From contig NZ_MDEQ02000011.1 in NCBI RefSeq assembly GCF_001883705.2, forward strand, positions 1 through 64,000: 64,000 bases of DNA. Reading direction: 5' to 3'. This stretch comes from Burkholderia catarinensis. GTDB lineage: Bacteria; Pseudomonadota; Gammaproteobacteria; Burkholderiales; Burkholderiaceae. Position 1 is the first letter of the stretch, and each line of letters starts with the position of its first letter. Of the stretch, positions 53,712-61,985 are shown one piece after another. The notes under the pieces are model-generated. The model was not told where the DNA came from. It ran no database searches and saw nothing but the letters and a program-made list of their open reading frames with translations. A program made the position numbers and the translations under genes.

Positions 53712-53829
53712 GCCCTTCGCCACCCGGTCGCCGCCGAGCGGTCCCGCGGCCCCGACCGACATCACTGAATCGCTTGAATTGACGAATCTGCCGCACGCGA
53801 AGTAATTGGTCGGCGCCCACAACAGCTTT

Positions 53830-53872
53830 GCATGGGACCGGAGTAACTGCTGAAGCACTAACTCCGGTCGAC
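53830..53872. repeat. Dispersed 43-bp hairpin element, copy 2
   Basis: Second copy of the element at 38668-38710 (38 of 43 positions identical), located between the attenuator and the aroG ribosome-binding site. Outer stem accggagt/actccggt, inner tgc-tgaa-gca. Confidence 0.88.
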
Positions 53873-53886
53873 AAAGGAGAAACAGC

Positions 53887-54960
53887 ATGCCCCCGCACAA
53901 CACCGACGACGTCCGCATTCGCGAACTCAAGGAACTGACGCCGCCCGCCCACCTGATCCGCGAATTCGCGTGCTCCGAAGCCGCGTCCGAGCTGATCTAC
54001 AACTCGCGCCAGTCGATGCACCGCATCCTGCACGGGATGGACGACCGGCTGATCGTCGTGGTCGGGCCGTGCTCGATCCACGACACGAAGGCGGCGATCG
54101 AATACGCGGGCCGGCTGGTGAAGGAGCGCGAGCGCTTCAAGGGCGAACTGGAAATCGTGATGCGCGTGTACTTCGAGAAGCCGCGCACGACGGTCGGCTG
54201 GAAGGGGCTGATCAACGATCCGCACCTCGACAACAGCTTCAAGATCAACGAAGGGCTGCGCACCGCGCGCGAGCTGCTGCTGCAGATCAACGAGCTGGGG
54301 CTGCCGGCCGCGACCGAATACCTCGACATGATCAGCCCGCAGTACATCGCCGACCTGATCTCGTGGGGCGCGATCGGCGCGCGCACGACCGAATCGCAGG
54401 TGCACCGCGAGCTCGCGTCGGGGCTGTCGTGCCCGGTCGGCTTCAAGAACGGCACCGACGGCAACGTGAAGATCGCGGTCGACGCGATCAAGGCCGCGTC
54501 GCAGCCGCACCATTTCCTGTCGGTGACGAAGGGCGGCCATTCGGCGATCGTGTCGACGGCCGGCAACGAGGACTGCCACGTGATCCTGCGCGGCGGCAAG
54601 GCGCCGAACTACGACGCGGAAAGCGTGAACGCGGCCTGCGCGGACATCGGCAAGGCCGGCCTCGCCGCGCGCCTGATGATCGACGCGAGCCACGCGAACA
54701 GCTCGAAGAAGCACGAGAACCAGATTCCCGTGTGCGCGGACATCGGCCGCCAGATCGCGGCCGGCGACGAGCGCATCGTCGGCGTGATGATCGAGTCGCA
54801 CCTCGTCGAGGGCCGCCAGGACCTGAAGGAAGGCTGCCCGCTGACCTACGGCCAGAGCATCACCGACGCGTGCATCGCGTGGGACGACAGCGTGAAGGTG
54901 CTCGAAGGCCTCGCGGAATCGGTCAAGGCGCGCCGCGTCGCGCGCGGCAGCGGGAACTGA
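53887..54960 (+). CDS. aroG: 3-deoxy-7-phosphoheptulonate (DAHP) synthase, class I
   Basis: A 357-residue class I-alpha DAHP synthase, which condenses phosphoenolpyruvate and erythrose-4-phosphate as the first step of the shikimate pathway. Motifs: IVVVGPCSIHDTKAAIEYA, MRVYFEKPRTTVGWKGLINDP, GLPAATEYLDMISPQYIADLISWGAIGARTTESQ, SGLSCPVGFKNGTDG, DASHANSSKKHENQ and GVMIESHLVEGRQ. caaaggag provides the ribosome-binding site. Feedback type (Phe, Tyr or Trp) cannot be read reliably, but the leader peptide upstream rich in all three aromatics suggests attenuation by the end products. Confidence 0.96.
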   Translation: MPPHNTDDVRIRELKELTPPAHLIREFACSEAASELIYNSRQSMHRILHGMDDRLIVVVGPCSIHDTKAAIEYAGRLVKERERFKGELEIVMRVYFEKPRTTVGWKGLINDPHLDNSFKINEGLRTARELLLQINELGLPAATEYLDMISPQYIADLISWGAIGARTTESQVHRELASGLSCPVGFKNGTDGNVKIAVDAIKAASQPHHFLSVTKGGHSAIVSTAGNEDCHVILRGGKAPNYDAESVNAACADIGKAGLAARLMIDASHANSSKKHENQIPVCADIGRQIAAGDERIVGVMIESHLVEGRQDLKEGCPLTYGQSITDACIAWDDSVKVLEGLAESVKARRVARGSGN

Positions 54961-55044
54961 CGGACGCAAACGGGCTGAACCGCCATGGCCCGCCTGCCGG
55001 CGGGTTGGCCATGCGGTCAGCCTGCGGCCGTCATTTCACTCTGC

Positions 55045-55070
55045 TAGACTAGCTAACATCATCTAGCTAA
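55045..55070 (+). promoter_or_regulatory. Promoter/operator candidate of the toxin-antitoxin pair
   Basis: A TAGACT -10-like box (55045-55050) followed by two copies of ctagctaa at 55049-55056 and 55063-55070, each containing the palindrome TAGCTA, 14 bp apart. This pattern is typical of an autoregulated toxin-antitoxin operator. Confidence 0.5.
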
Positions 55071-55083
55071 TCAGGGAGCGGCC

Positions 55084-55353
55084 ATGCCGACCGTCAACAT
55101 GCACGATGCCAAGTCGCGGCTCTCAAGCCTCGTCGAAGCGATTGAATTGGGGCGCGAGTCCGAAGTCGTGATCGCCCGCAATGGCCATCCCGTTGCCCGA
55201 ATCGTTCCTTACGCGGCGCCGAAGCGGATCGGCGCCGCCCGTCAATTGCTTGCCGGGCTGAACATCCCGACAACCGTCGAGACATTCAATGCCGGCGACG
55301 AATCGATCGCTTCCGACTTTGATGCCAGCTCGGAACGGGGACTCGCACCATGA
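55084..55353 (+). CDS. Phd/YefM-type antitoxin
   Basis: An 89-residue antitoxin: the N-terminal DNA-binding Phd fold MPTVNMHDAKSRLSSLVEAIELGRESEVVIARNGHPVARIVPY is followed by a disordered tail that would wrap the toxin. agggagcgg precedes the ATG. The last codons overlap the toxin start (ATGA at 55350). Confidence 0.9.
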   Translation: MPTVNMHDAKSRLSSLVEAIELGRESEVVIARNGHPVARIVPYAAPKRIGAARQLLAGLNIPTTVETFNAGDESIASDFDASSERGLAP

Positions 55354-55739
55354 AGCTGCTGCTCGATACGCACATCGCACTATGGGCGGCCGAAGGCGCG
55401 CCGCAACTTTCGGCGACTGCGGTCGCGTTGATCGAGCACCCCGAGAACACGCTGTACGTCAGCGCCGCGTCCATCTGGGAAATCGCGATCAAATATCGCA
55501 AAGGCAATCTGCCCGTCCATCCGCGCGATGCACGTTCGGCGTTCCGGCTCGCAGGCTTTGCGGAGTTGCCGATCAGCAGCGATCACGTTGAGGGAGTCGC
55601 CGCGCTGCCGGATTTTCCGGATCATGCCGATCCGTTCGACCGCGTGATGGTCGCGCAGGCACTCCATGAAGGCATGCCGCTCGTCAGCGCCGATCCGAAA
55701 GTATGGCGCTATCACGCCACGCTGATGCTGCGTGCCTGA
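55350..55739 (+). CDS. vapC: PIN-domain toxin (VapC family)
   Basis: A 129-residue PIN ribonuclease: LLLDTHIALWAAEG with the first acidic residue, a Glu in AASIWEIAIKYRKG, and the Asp cluster DHADPFDRVMVAQAL. VapC toxins cleave tRNA or rRNA when the antitoxin is lost. Overlaps the antitoxin, followed by a terminator. The module stands alone between aroG and hmp and is likely a horizontally acquired stability or stress module, although its base composition is close to that of the host. Confidence 0.9.
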   Translation: MKLLLDTHIALWAAEGAPQLSATAVALIEHPENTLYVSAASIWEIAIKYRKGNLPVHPRDARSAFRLAGFAELPISSDHVEGVAALPDFPDHADPFDRVMVAQALHEGMPLVSADPKVWRYHATLMLRA

Positions 55740-55764
55740 CATCGTCATGCACGCGACAAAATCG

Positions 55765-55790
55765 AAGCCCGGCTCGCGCCGGGCTTTTTT
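55765..55790 (+). terminator. Rho-independent terminator after vapC
   Basis: A 9-bp stem (aagcccggc / gccgggctt, loop tcgc) followed by a T-run; it lies between the convergent vapC and hmp genes. Confidence 0.85.
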
Positions 55791-55817
55791 ACTGGCCGGA
55801 GACCGTCCGTTCGCGCA

Positions 55818-57026
55818 TCACTCGAGCGCGCCCGAACCGAAGATCTCGGTATTGATGCGTTCCGGCGCGACACCCAGCGCGACCAGCGCGTCGCGCTGCG
55901 CCTTCATGAACGCGATCGGGCCGCAGATGTAGTAGTCCGCGTCCGGCACCAGCGCGTATTGCTGCACGCGCTCCGGCGTGAGACGCCCTTCGAGGTCGTG
56001 GTCGATGCCGACGCGATCGTTCGGGCCGACCCGTTCGTACAACACCGTGCGCTTGACGTTCGCGTGCTCGCGCACCGTATCGTTCAACCAGTCGCGGAAC
56101 GCGTGCACCGTGCCCAGGCGGCATGCATGGACGAAGCGCACATGGCGCGCGCTGCCTTGCGCAACCAGCGTCGACGCCATCGACACCATCGGCGTCAGGC
56201 CGACGCCGCCCGAAATCAGCACGACCGGCGTATCGACGCCGCGCTTCAACGAGAATTCGCCCATCGGCGCGGTCACCTCGACGATCGCGCCCTCCTCCAC
56301 GCCGTCATGCATCTGCGTCGACACCTTGCCGGCCGGGATCGCTTCCGGCTTGCCGGCCTCGCGCTTCACCGAGATGCGCAGCCACTTGCCGTGCGGCGCG
56401 TCGGACAGGCTGTACTGGCGCGGCTGGTCGACGCCGAGATCGCCCACGAAGCGCTTCACCGTGACGTACTGACCCGGCTCGAACGTCGGCGCCGTGCCGC
56501 CGTCGGCCGGGCTCAGGTAGAACGACGTGATCTCGTCGCTTTCGCGCACCTTGCGTACCACCTTGAACGGACGGAACCCGCTCCACGCGGCGCCGGCGTA
56601 CAGGTCGGCCTCGGCGCCGATCAGGATCTGCGCGAGCTGGCCGTACGCGACGCGCCATGCCTCGAGCGTCTCCGCATCGACCGCGTCGCCGAGCACCTCG
56701 ACGATCGACGCGAGCAGGTTCTCGCCGACGATCGGGTAATGCTCGGGGCGGATATTCAGGCTCGCGTGCTTGTGCGCGATGTGCGACACCGCACCGCCGA
56801 GCGCGCCGAGATTGTCGATGTTCGCCGCATACGCGTAGACCGCCTTCGCGAGCGTTTCCGGCTGGCTGCCGCTCTTCTGGTGCGTCTGGTTGAACAGGTT
56901 TTTCAGCTCCGGATGGCGCACGAACATGCGCTGGTAGAAATGCTTCGTGATCGTCGCGCCGTGCACGGCGAGGACGGGGGCCGTGGCCTTCACACGGGCC
57001 ATCTGGTCAGCGGTGATGTGGGTCAT
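55818..57026 (-). CDS. hmp: Flavohemoglobin / nitric oxide dioxygenase
   Basis: Hmp, 402 residues, oxidises NO to nitrate using O2, heme, FAD and NAD(P)H. The globin domain (1-135) has the proximal-site HASLNIRPEHYPIVGENLL and the distal motif FYQRMFVRHPELKNLFNQ; the FAD-binding domain shows RQYSLSD; the NAD domain shows VVLISGGVGLTPMVSM and YYICGPIAFM. Length fits the family. A long palindrome resembling an NsrR site directly precedes the ATG. Confidence 0.96.
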   Translation of the reverse strand: MTHITADQMARVKATAPVLAVHGATITKHFYQRMFVRHPELKNLFNQTHQKSGSQPETLAKAVYAYAANIDNLGALGGAVSHIAHKHASLNIRPEHYPIVGENLLASIVEVLGDAVDAETLEAWRVAYGQLAQILIGAEADLYAGAAWSGFRPFKVVRKVRESDEITSFYLSPADGGTAPTFEPGQYVTVKRFVGDLGVDQPRQYSLSDAPHGKWLRISVKREAGKPEAIPAGKVSTQMHDGVEEGAIVEVTAPMGEFSLKRGVDTPVVLISGGVGLTPMVSMASTLVAQGSARHVRFVHACRLGTVHAFRDWLNDTVREHANVKRTVLYERVGPNDRVGIDHDLEGRLTPERVQQYALVPDADYYICGPIAFMKAQRDALVALGVAPERINTEIFGSGALE

Positions 57027-57030
57027 GTTC

Positions 57031-57075
57031 GTTCTCCGTTAAACATGCACATACAATACATGTTTAACGGAGAAC
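57031..57075 (-). promoter_or_regulatory. Extended palindrome before hmp, NsrR-like operator
   Basis: Perfect 17-bp arms gttctccgttaaacatg (57031-57047) and its complement (57059-57075) flank an 11-bp centre. On the hmp strand the core reads aaacatgtatt-gta-tgtgcatgttt, close to the known NsrR box pattern (ATGTATTT-N-AAATACAT type). The inner arm contains the ggag ribosome-binding site of hmp, so the mRNA could also fold over it. Confidence 0.7.
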
Positions 57076-57122
57076 GCCCTCCCGGACAAATTGTCGCAGT
57101 GCGCATAGCCATGACGCGCCAG

Positions 57123-57674
57123 CTAGCGGACGCGGCCGCGCTCCCACAGCACGTCCGCCCCGCCGTCGGTGCGGTTCAGCACGCGCGCCAGCACGAACAG
57201 CAGGTCCGACAGCCGGTTCACGTACCGTCGCGGCGCATCATTGAGCGTCTCGTTGCGCCCGAGCGCGACGATCGAGCGCTCCGCGCGGCGGCACACGGTC
57301 CGGCACACGTGCGCGAGCGACGCGGCGCGCGAGCCGGCCGGCAGGATGAACTCCTTCAGCGGCGGCAGCGTCGCGTTGTAGTCGGCGAGCCACCGGTCAA
57401 GACGCGCGAGGTGCGTGTCGTCGAGCACCGTATGGCCGGGAATGCACAGCTCGCCACCGAGATCGAACAGGTCGTGCTGGATCGTGACGAGCGCCGTGCG
57501 GACATCGTCCGGCAACGTCTCGGCGAGCAGCACGCCGAGGGTCGAATTCAGTTCGTCGACGTCGCCGATCGCCGCGATTCGCGCGTCGTCCTTGCCGATG
57601 CGCCGTCCGTCGCCGAGGCCGGTGGTGCCGTCGTCGCCCGTGCGGGTGGCGATCTTGCTCAAGCGGTGGCCCAT
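57123..57674 (-). CDS. Cob(I)alamin adenosyltransferase (PduO/MMAB type)
   Basis: A 183-residue ATP:corrinoid adenosyltransferase of the PduO family, forming adenosylcobalamin. N-terminal ATP-binding signature KIATRTGDDGTTGLGDGRRI, then GDVDELNSTLGVLLAE, and the C-terminal active-site motif CRRAERSIVAL ... YVNRLSDLLFVLARVLN. It starts at 57674, head-to-head with the FAD-linked oxidase. Confidence 0.94.
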   Translation of the reverse strand: MGHRLSKIATRTGDDGTTGLGDGRRIGKDDARIAAIGDVDELNSTLGVLLAETLPDDVRTALVTIQHDLFDLGGELCIPGHTVLDDTHLARLDRWLADYNATLPPLKEFILPAGSRAASLAHVCRTVCRRAERSIVALGRNETLNDAPRRYVNRLSDLLFVLARVLNRTDGGADVLWERGRVR

Positions 57675-57811
57675 GCGAGTGTCCTCTCGTGCGTGGCCGC
57701 GACGCGGCCCGGTTGTGTTGGAACGCGATTATCGCAGCCCGCGGCGGCGGGCGCAGCGGGCGTTACGGCGTAGAATGGACCGAAAGTTTGACAAGCAGTC
57801 AGGAGACATTC

Positions 57812-59221
57812 GTGAATCACCCCGCCTCGCCGGCCGCCACGCGCCGCCCGCTGCCCCCCGCCATGCTCGATGCGCTGCGCGCCGCCTTCGGCGAGCGCGT
57901 ATCGACCGCCGACGCGGTCCGCGCCCACCACGGCCGCGACGAATCACCGTTCGATCCGCAACTGCCCGACGCCGTCGTGTTCGCGCACAGCGCCGACGAC
58001 GTGCGCGAAGCCGTGTCGCTGTGCTCGCTCTATAGCGTACCGCTGATCCCGTACGGCGCCGGCTCGTCGCTCGAAGGCCACCTGCTTGCGGTGCGCGGCG
58101 GCGTATCGCTCGACCTGTCGGAAATGAACCGCGTGCTGTCGATCAACGCCGAAGACCTGACCGTGACGGTCGAGCCGGGCATCACGCGCAAGGCACTCAA
58201 CGAAGCGCTGCGCGACACCGGCCTGTTCTTCCCGATCGACCCGGGCGCCGACGCCAGCATCGGCGGGATGACCGCGACCCGCGCGTCGGGCACCAACGCC
58301 GTGCGCTACGGCACGATGCGCGAGAACGTGCTCGGCCTGACCGCCGTGCTCGCCGACGGCCGCGTGGTGAAAACAGGCTCGCGCGCCCGCAAGTCGTCGG
58401 CCGGCTACGACCTCACGCGCCTGTTCGTCGGCTCCGAAGGCACCCTCGGCGTGATCACCGAGATCACGCTGCGCCTGCATCCGCTGCCCGAAGCCGTGTC
58501 GGCCGCGATCTGCACGTTCCCGACGATGGGCGACGCCGTGCGCGCCGTGATCGAAACAATCCAGATCGGCGTGCCGATCGCGCGCGTCGAATTCGTCGAT
58601 GCGCTCGCCGTACGCTCGATCAACCGCCACTCGAACCTGACGCTCACCGAAGCGCCGACGCTGTTCTTCGAATTCCACGGCACCGAGGCCGGCGTGAAGG
58701 AACAGGCCGAACTCGTGCAGGCGCTCGCCGGCCAGAACAACGGCCAGGGCTTCGAATGGGCGACCCGCCCCGAGGACCGCAGCCGGCTCTGGGCCGCGCG
58801 CCACAACGCGTACTTCGCGATGCTGCAGCTGAAACCCGGCTGCCGCGCGGTCACGACCGACGTGTGCGTACCGATCTCGCAGCTCGCCGCGTGCGTCGAG
58901 GAAACCGAGGTCGACCTGCGCGCGTCGTCGCTGCCCTGCCCGATCGTCGGCCACGTCGGCGACGGCAATTTCCACGTCGCGATCCTGATCGACCCCGACA
59001 AGCCCGAGGAACTCGCCGAAGCCGAGCACATCAACGACCGGATCGTCGAGCGCGCGCTGCGCCTCGGCGGCACCTGCACGGGCGAGCACGGCGTAGGGCT
59101 GCACAAGATGCGCTTCCTGCCGAAGGAGCACGGCGACAACGCGATCGATACGATGCGCGCGATCAAGCTCGCGCTCGATCCGCGCAACCTGATGAATCCG
59201 GGCAAGATTTTCACGTGTTGA
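57812..59221 (+). CDS. FAD-linked oxidase, D-lactate dehydrogenase (cytochrome)-like
   Basis: A 469-residue flavoprotein of the FAD-binding-4/FAD-oxidase-C type. The N-terminal VAO-fold motif PYGAGSSLEGHLLAVRGGVSL binds FAD; MTATRASGTNAVRYGTMRENV and the C-terminal IVGHVGDGNFHVAIL, TGEHGVGLHKMRFL, and KLALDPRNLMNPGKI are all typical of D-lactate dehydrogenases and glycolate oxidase GlcD. It begins at a GTG (57812) with aggag. It stands 38 bp before glcD; substrate (D-lactate or another 2-hydroxy acid) is not certain. Confidence 0.88.
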   Translation: MNHPASPAATRRPLPPAMLDALRAAFGERVSTADAVRAHHGRDESPFDPQLPDAVVFAHSADDVREAVSLCSLYSVPLIPYGAGSSLEGHLLAVRGGVSLDLSEMNRVLSINAEDLTVTVEPGITRKALNEALRDTGLFFPIDPGADASIGGMTATRASGTNAVRYGTMRENVLGLTAVLADGRVVKTGSRARKSSAGYDLTRLFVGSEGTLGVITEITLRLHPLPEAVSAAICTFPTMGDAVRAVIETIQIGVPIARVEFVDALAVRSINRHSNLTLTEAPTLFFEFHGTEAGVKEQAELVQALAGQNNGQGFEWATRPEDRSRLWAARHNAYFAMLQLKPGCRAVTTDVCVPISQLAACVEETEVDLRASSLPCPIVGHVGDGNFHVAILIDPDKPEELAEAEHINDRIVERALRLGGTCTGEHGVGLHKMRFLPKEHGDNAIDTMRAIKLALDPRNLMNPGKIFTC

Positions 59222-59259
59222 CACGGCGGCGCGACGCCGCGCCTCCCGCAGGAGACCCC

Positions 59260-60753
59260 ATGAACGCTCCCGTCGAACTGTCGAGTGCGGCACGCGCGCA
59301 GCGCCAGCGCGAAGTCGTGCAGGCGCTGATGGCCGTGCTGCCGACGCACTGCCTGCTGTACCGCGACGAAGACACGGCGCCGTACGAATGCGACGGCTTG
59401 TCCGCGTACCGCCGCCTGCCGCTCGCGGTCGCGCTGCCCGAAACGGAATCGCAGGTGCAGCGGATCGTGCAGATCTGCCGCCGCATGGAAGTGCCGATCG
59501 TGCCGCGCGGCGCGGGCACGAGCCTGTCGGGCGGCGCGCTGCCGATCTCGCTCGGCGTCGTGCTGTCGCTTGCGCGCTTCACGCGCATCGTCGAAGTCGA
59601 CCCGTACGCGCGCACCGCGACCGTGCAGCCCGGCGTACGCAACCTCTCGATTTCGGAAGCCGCCGCGCCGTACGGGCTGTATTACGCACCCGATCCGTCG
59701 TCGCAGATCGCCTGCACGATCGGCGGCAACGTCGCGGAAAATTCCGGCGGCGTCCACTGCCTGAAATACGGGCTGACCGTGCACAACGTGATGCGCGTGC
59801 GCGCGGTGACGATCGACGGCGAGATCGTCGAGTTCGGCTCGCTCGCGCTCGACATGCCGGGCCTCGACCTGCTCGCCGTGATGATCGGCAGCGAAGGGAT
59901 GTTCGCGATCGTCACCGAGGTCACGGTGCGGCTGATCCCGAAGCCGCAGACCGCGCAACTCGTGATGGCGAGCTTCGACGATGTCGTCAAGGGCGGCGAG
60001 GCCGTCGCGGCGATCATCGCGTCGGGGATCATCCCGGCCGGGCTCGAGATGATGGACAAGCCGGCCACGCAGGCCGTCGAGGCGTTCACGCACGCGGGCT
60101 ACGACCTCGACGCAAAGGCGATCCTGCTGTGCGAATCGGACGGCACGCCGGAAGAAGTCGCGGAAGAGATCGTGCGGATGACGGCCGTGCTGCGCGAACA
60201 CGGCGCGACACGTATCCAGGTGTCGCGCAACGAACACGAGCGGCTGCGCCTCTGGTCGGGCCGCAAGAACGCATTTCCGGCCGCCGGCCGCATTTCCGCC
60301 GACTATTACTGCATGGACGGCACCGTGCCGCGCCGTGCGATCGGCCCGCTGCTCGCCCGCATCGAGCAGCTCGAAACCCGCTACGGGCTGCGTTGCATCA
60401 ACGTGTTCCATGCGGGCGACGGCAACATGCATCCGCTGATCCTCTACAACGCGAACGATCCGGACGAGCTGCACCGCGCCGAGCAGTTCGGCGCGGAAAT
60501 CCTCGAATGCTGCGTGGAATTCGGCGGCAGCGTGACGGGCGAGCACGGCGTCGGCATCGAAAAGCTCAATTCGATGTGCGTCCAGTTCTCGCCGCAGGAG
60601 CGCGATGCCTTCTTCGCGGTCAAGCGCGCGTTCGATCCGGCGGGGCTGCTGAACCCGGACAAGGGCATCCCGACCCGCGCGCGCTGCGCCGAGTACGGTC
60701 GCCAGCACGTGCGCGGCGGGCTGCTGCCGCACCCCGACCTGCCGCGCTTCTGA
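59260..60753 (+). CDS. glcD: Glycolate oxidase subunit GlcD
   Basis: GlcD, 497 residues, is the FAD-linked catalytic subunit of glycolate oxidase. FAD-binding PRGAGTSLSGGALPISLGVVL, GGNVAENSGGVHCLKYGLTVHNV, the substrate-side MDGTVPRRAI, INVFHAGDGNMHPLILYN, TGEHGVGIEKLNSM and FDPAGLLNPDKGIP fit GlcD. caggaga precedes the ATG at 59260. It is the second, larger GlcD-type paralog in tandem and is grouped with glcE and glcF. Confidence 0.92.
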   Translation: MNAPVELSSAARAQRQREVVQALMAVLPTHCLLYRDEDTAPYECDGLSAYRRLPLAVALPETESQVQRIVQICRRMEVPIVPRGAGTSLSGGALPISLGVVLSLARFTRIVEVDPYARTATVQPGVRNLSISEAAAPYGLYYAPDPSSQIACTIGGNVAENSGGVHCLKYGLTVHNVMRVRAVTIDGEIVEFGSLALDMPGLDLLAVMIGSEGMFAIVTEVTVRLIPKPQTAQLVMASFDDVVKGGEAVAAIIASGIIPAGLEMMDKPATQAVEAFTHAGYDLDAKAILLCESDGTPEEVAEEIVRMTAVLREHGATRIQVSRNEHERLRLWSGRKNAFPAAGRISADYYCMDGTVPRRAIGPLLARIEQLETRYGLRCINVFHAGDGNMHPLILYNANDPDELHRAEQFGAEILECCVEFGGSVTGEHGVGIEKLNSMCVQFSPQERDAFFAVKRAFDPAGLLNPDKGIPTRARCAEYGRQHVRGGLLPHPDLPRF

Positions 60754-60894
60754 GCGGCGCGCACGGAGCGCGGGCCCGTTTGAGCGGCGGTACGGGCATG
60801 TGGTCTGCAATGCGGGGCTTAGGGATAGTCGCGATGTGGATTCGCGCCACCCCGGTACAATCGACCGAACAACAAGTCGAGGCAGCAACAGAAC

Positions 60895-61983
60895 ATGGAA
60901 GAGGACGACATCGTCGCCGGATGGGCCGAGCGTGTCCGCGCAGCCAGCGCCGACGGCCGGCCGCTGCGGATTCGCGGCGGCGGCACCAAGGACTGGTACG
61001 GCCAGGCGCTCGAGGGTGAAATCCTCGACACGCGCGCGTTTCAGGGCATCGTGTCGTACGACCCGGCCGAACTCGTCGTCACAGTCCGCGCGGGCACGCC
61101 GCTCGCGCAGCTTGAAACCGTCCTCACCGAGTGCGGCCAGATGCTGCCGTTCGAGCCGCCGCACTTCGGCCGCGCGGCCACCGTCGGCGGCTGCATCGCG
61201 ACGGGCCTCGCGGGCCCGCGCCGCGCAACCTGCGGCGCGCCGCGGGATTTCATGCTCGGCGTCACGCTGATGAACGGCCGCGGCGAAATGCTGCGCTTCG
61301 GCGGGCAGGTCGTGAAAAACGTCGCGGGCTACGACGTGTCGCGGCTGATGGCCGGTGCGCTCGGCACGCTCGGGCTGATGCTCGACCTGTCGATCAAGGT
61401 GCTGCCGATGCCCGTCGCCGAAGTCACGCTGAAGTTCGAGATGACCGCGACCGACGCGGTGCGCAAGCTCAACGAATGGGGCGGCCATCCGCTGCCCGTC
61501 AGCGCGAGCGCATGGCGCAACGGCACGCTCGTGCTGCGCCTGTCGGGCGCCGAAGCGGCCGTGAAATCCGCGAAGGTGCTGCTCGGCGGCGAGGTCGTCG
61601 ACGCGGTCGAGGCCGAGCGCTTCTGGGCCGGCCTGCGCGAGCATACCGACCCGTTCTTCAACGGCATCCCGCCCGGCTATGCCCTGTGGCGCCTCGCGCT
61701 GCCGTCGATCACCGAACCGATGCACCTGCCCGGCACCCAGCTGATGGAATGGGGCGGCGCGCAGCGCTGGTGGATCACCGACGCCGATGCGCAGACCGTG
61801 CGCATGAGCGCGAAGCAGGCCGGCGGCCACGCGACGCTGTTCCGCGCGGGCGACGCCTACGACCGCAGCGCGGGCGTCTTCACGCCGCTCCCCGCACCGA
61901 TGATGAAAATTCACCGCGGGCTGAAGGCCGCGTTCGATCCCGCGCGCATCTTCAATCGCGGCCGGCTCTACCCCGATCTCTGA
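60895..61983 (+). CDS. glcE: Glycolate oxidase subunit GlcE
   Basis: GlcE, 362 residues, a shorter FAD-binding subunit of glycolate oxidase: RPLRIRGGGTKDWYGQ, GRAATVGGCIATGLAGPRRA and GQVVKNVAGYDVSRLMAGALGTLGLMLDLSIKVLP. It follows glcD after 141 bp; TACAAT (60856-60861) is a possible extra promoter. Ends 2 bp before glcF. Confidence 0.93.
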   Translation: MEEDDIVAGWAERVRAASADGRPLRIRGGGTKDWYGQALEGEILDTRAFQGIVSYDPAELVVTVRAGTPLAQLETVLTECGQMLPFEPPHFGRAATVGGCIATGLAGPRRATCGAPRDFMLGVTLMNGRGEMLRFGGQVVKNVAGYDVSRLMAGALGTLGLMLDLSIKVLPMPVAEVTLKFEMTATDAVRKLNEWGGHPLPVSASAWRNGTLVLRLSGAEAAVKSAKVLLGGEVVDAVEAERFWAGLREHTDPFFNGIPPGYALWRLALPSITEPMHLPGTQLMEWGGAQRWWITDADAQTVRMSAKQAGGHATLFRAGDAYDRSAGVFTPLPAPMMKIHRGLKAAFDPARIFNRGRLYPDL

Positions 61984-61985
61984 CG

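Noticed and set aside
58405..61914. 1169-codon open frame antisense to the glc genes
   Set aside because: Overlaps four convincing genes on the plus strand and has no recognisable domain.
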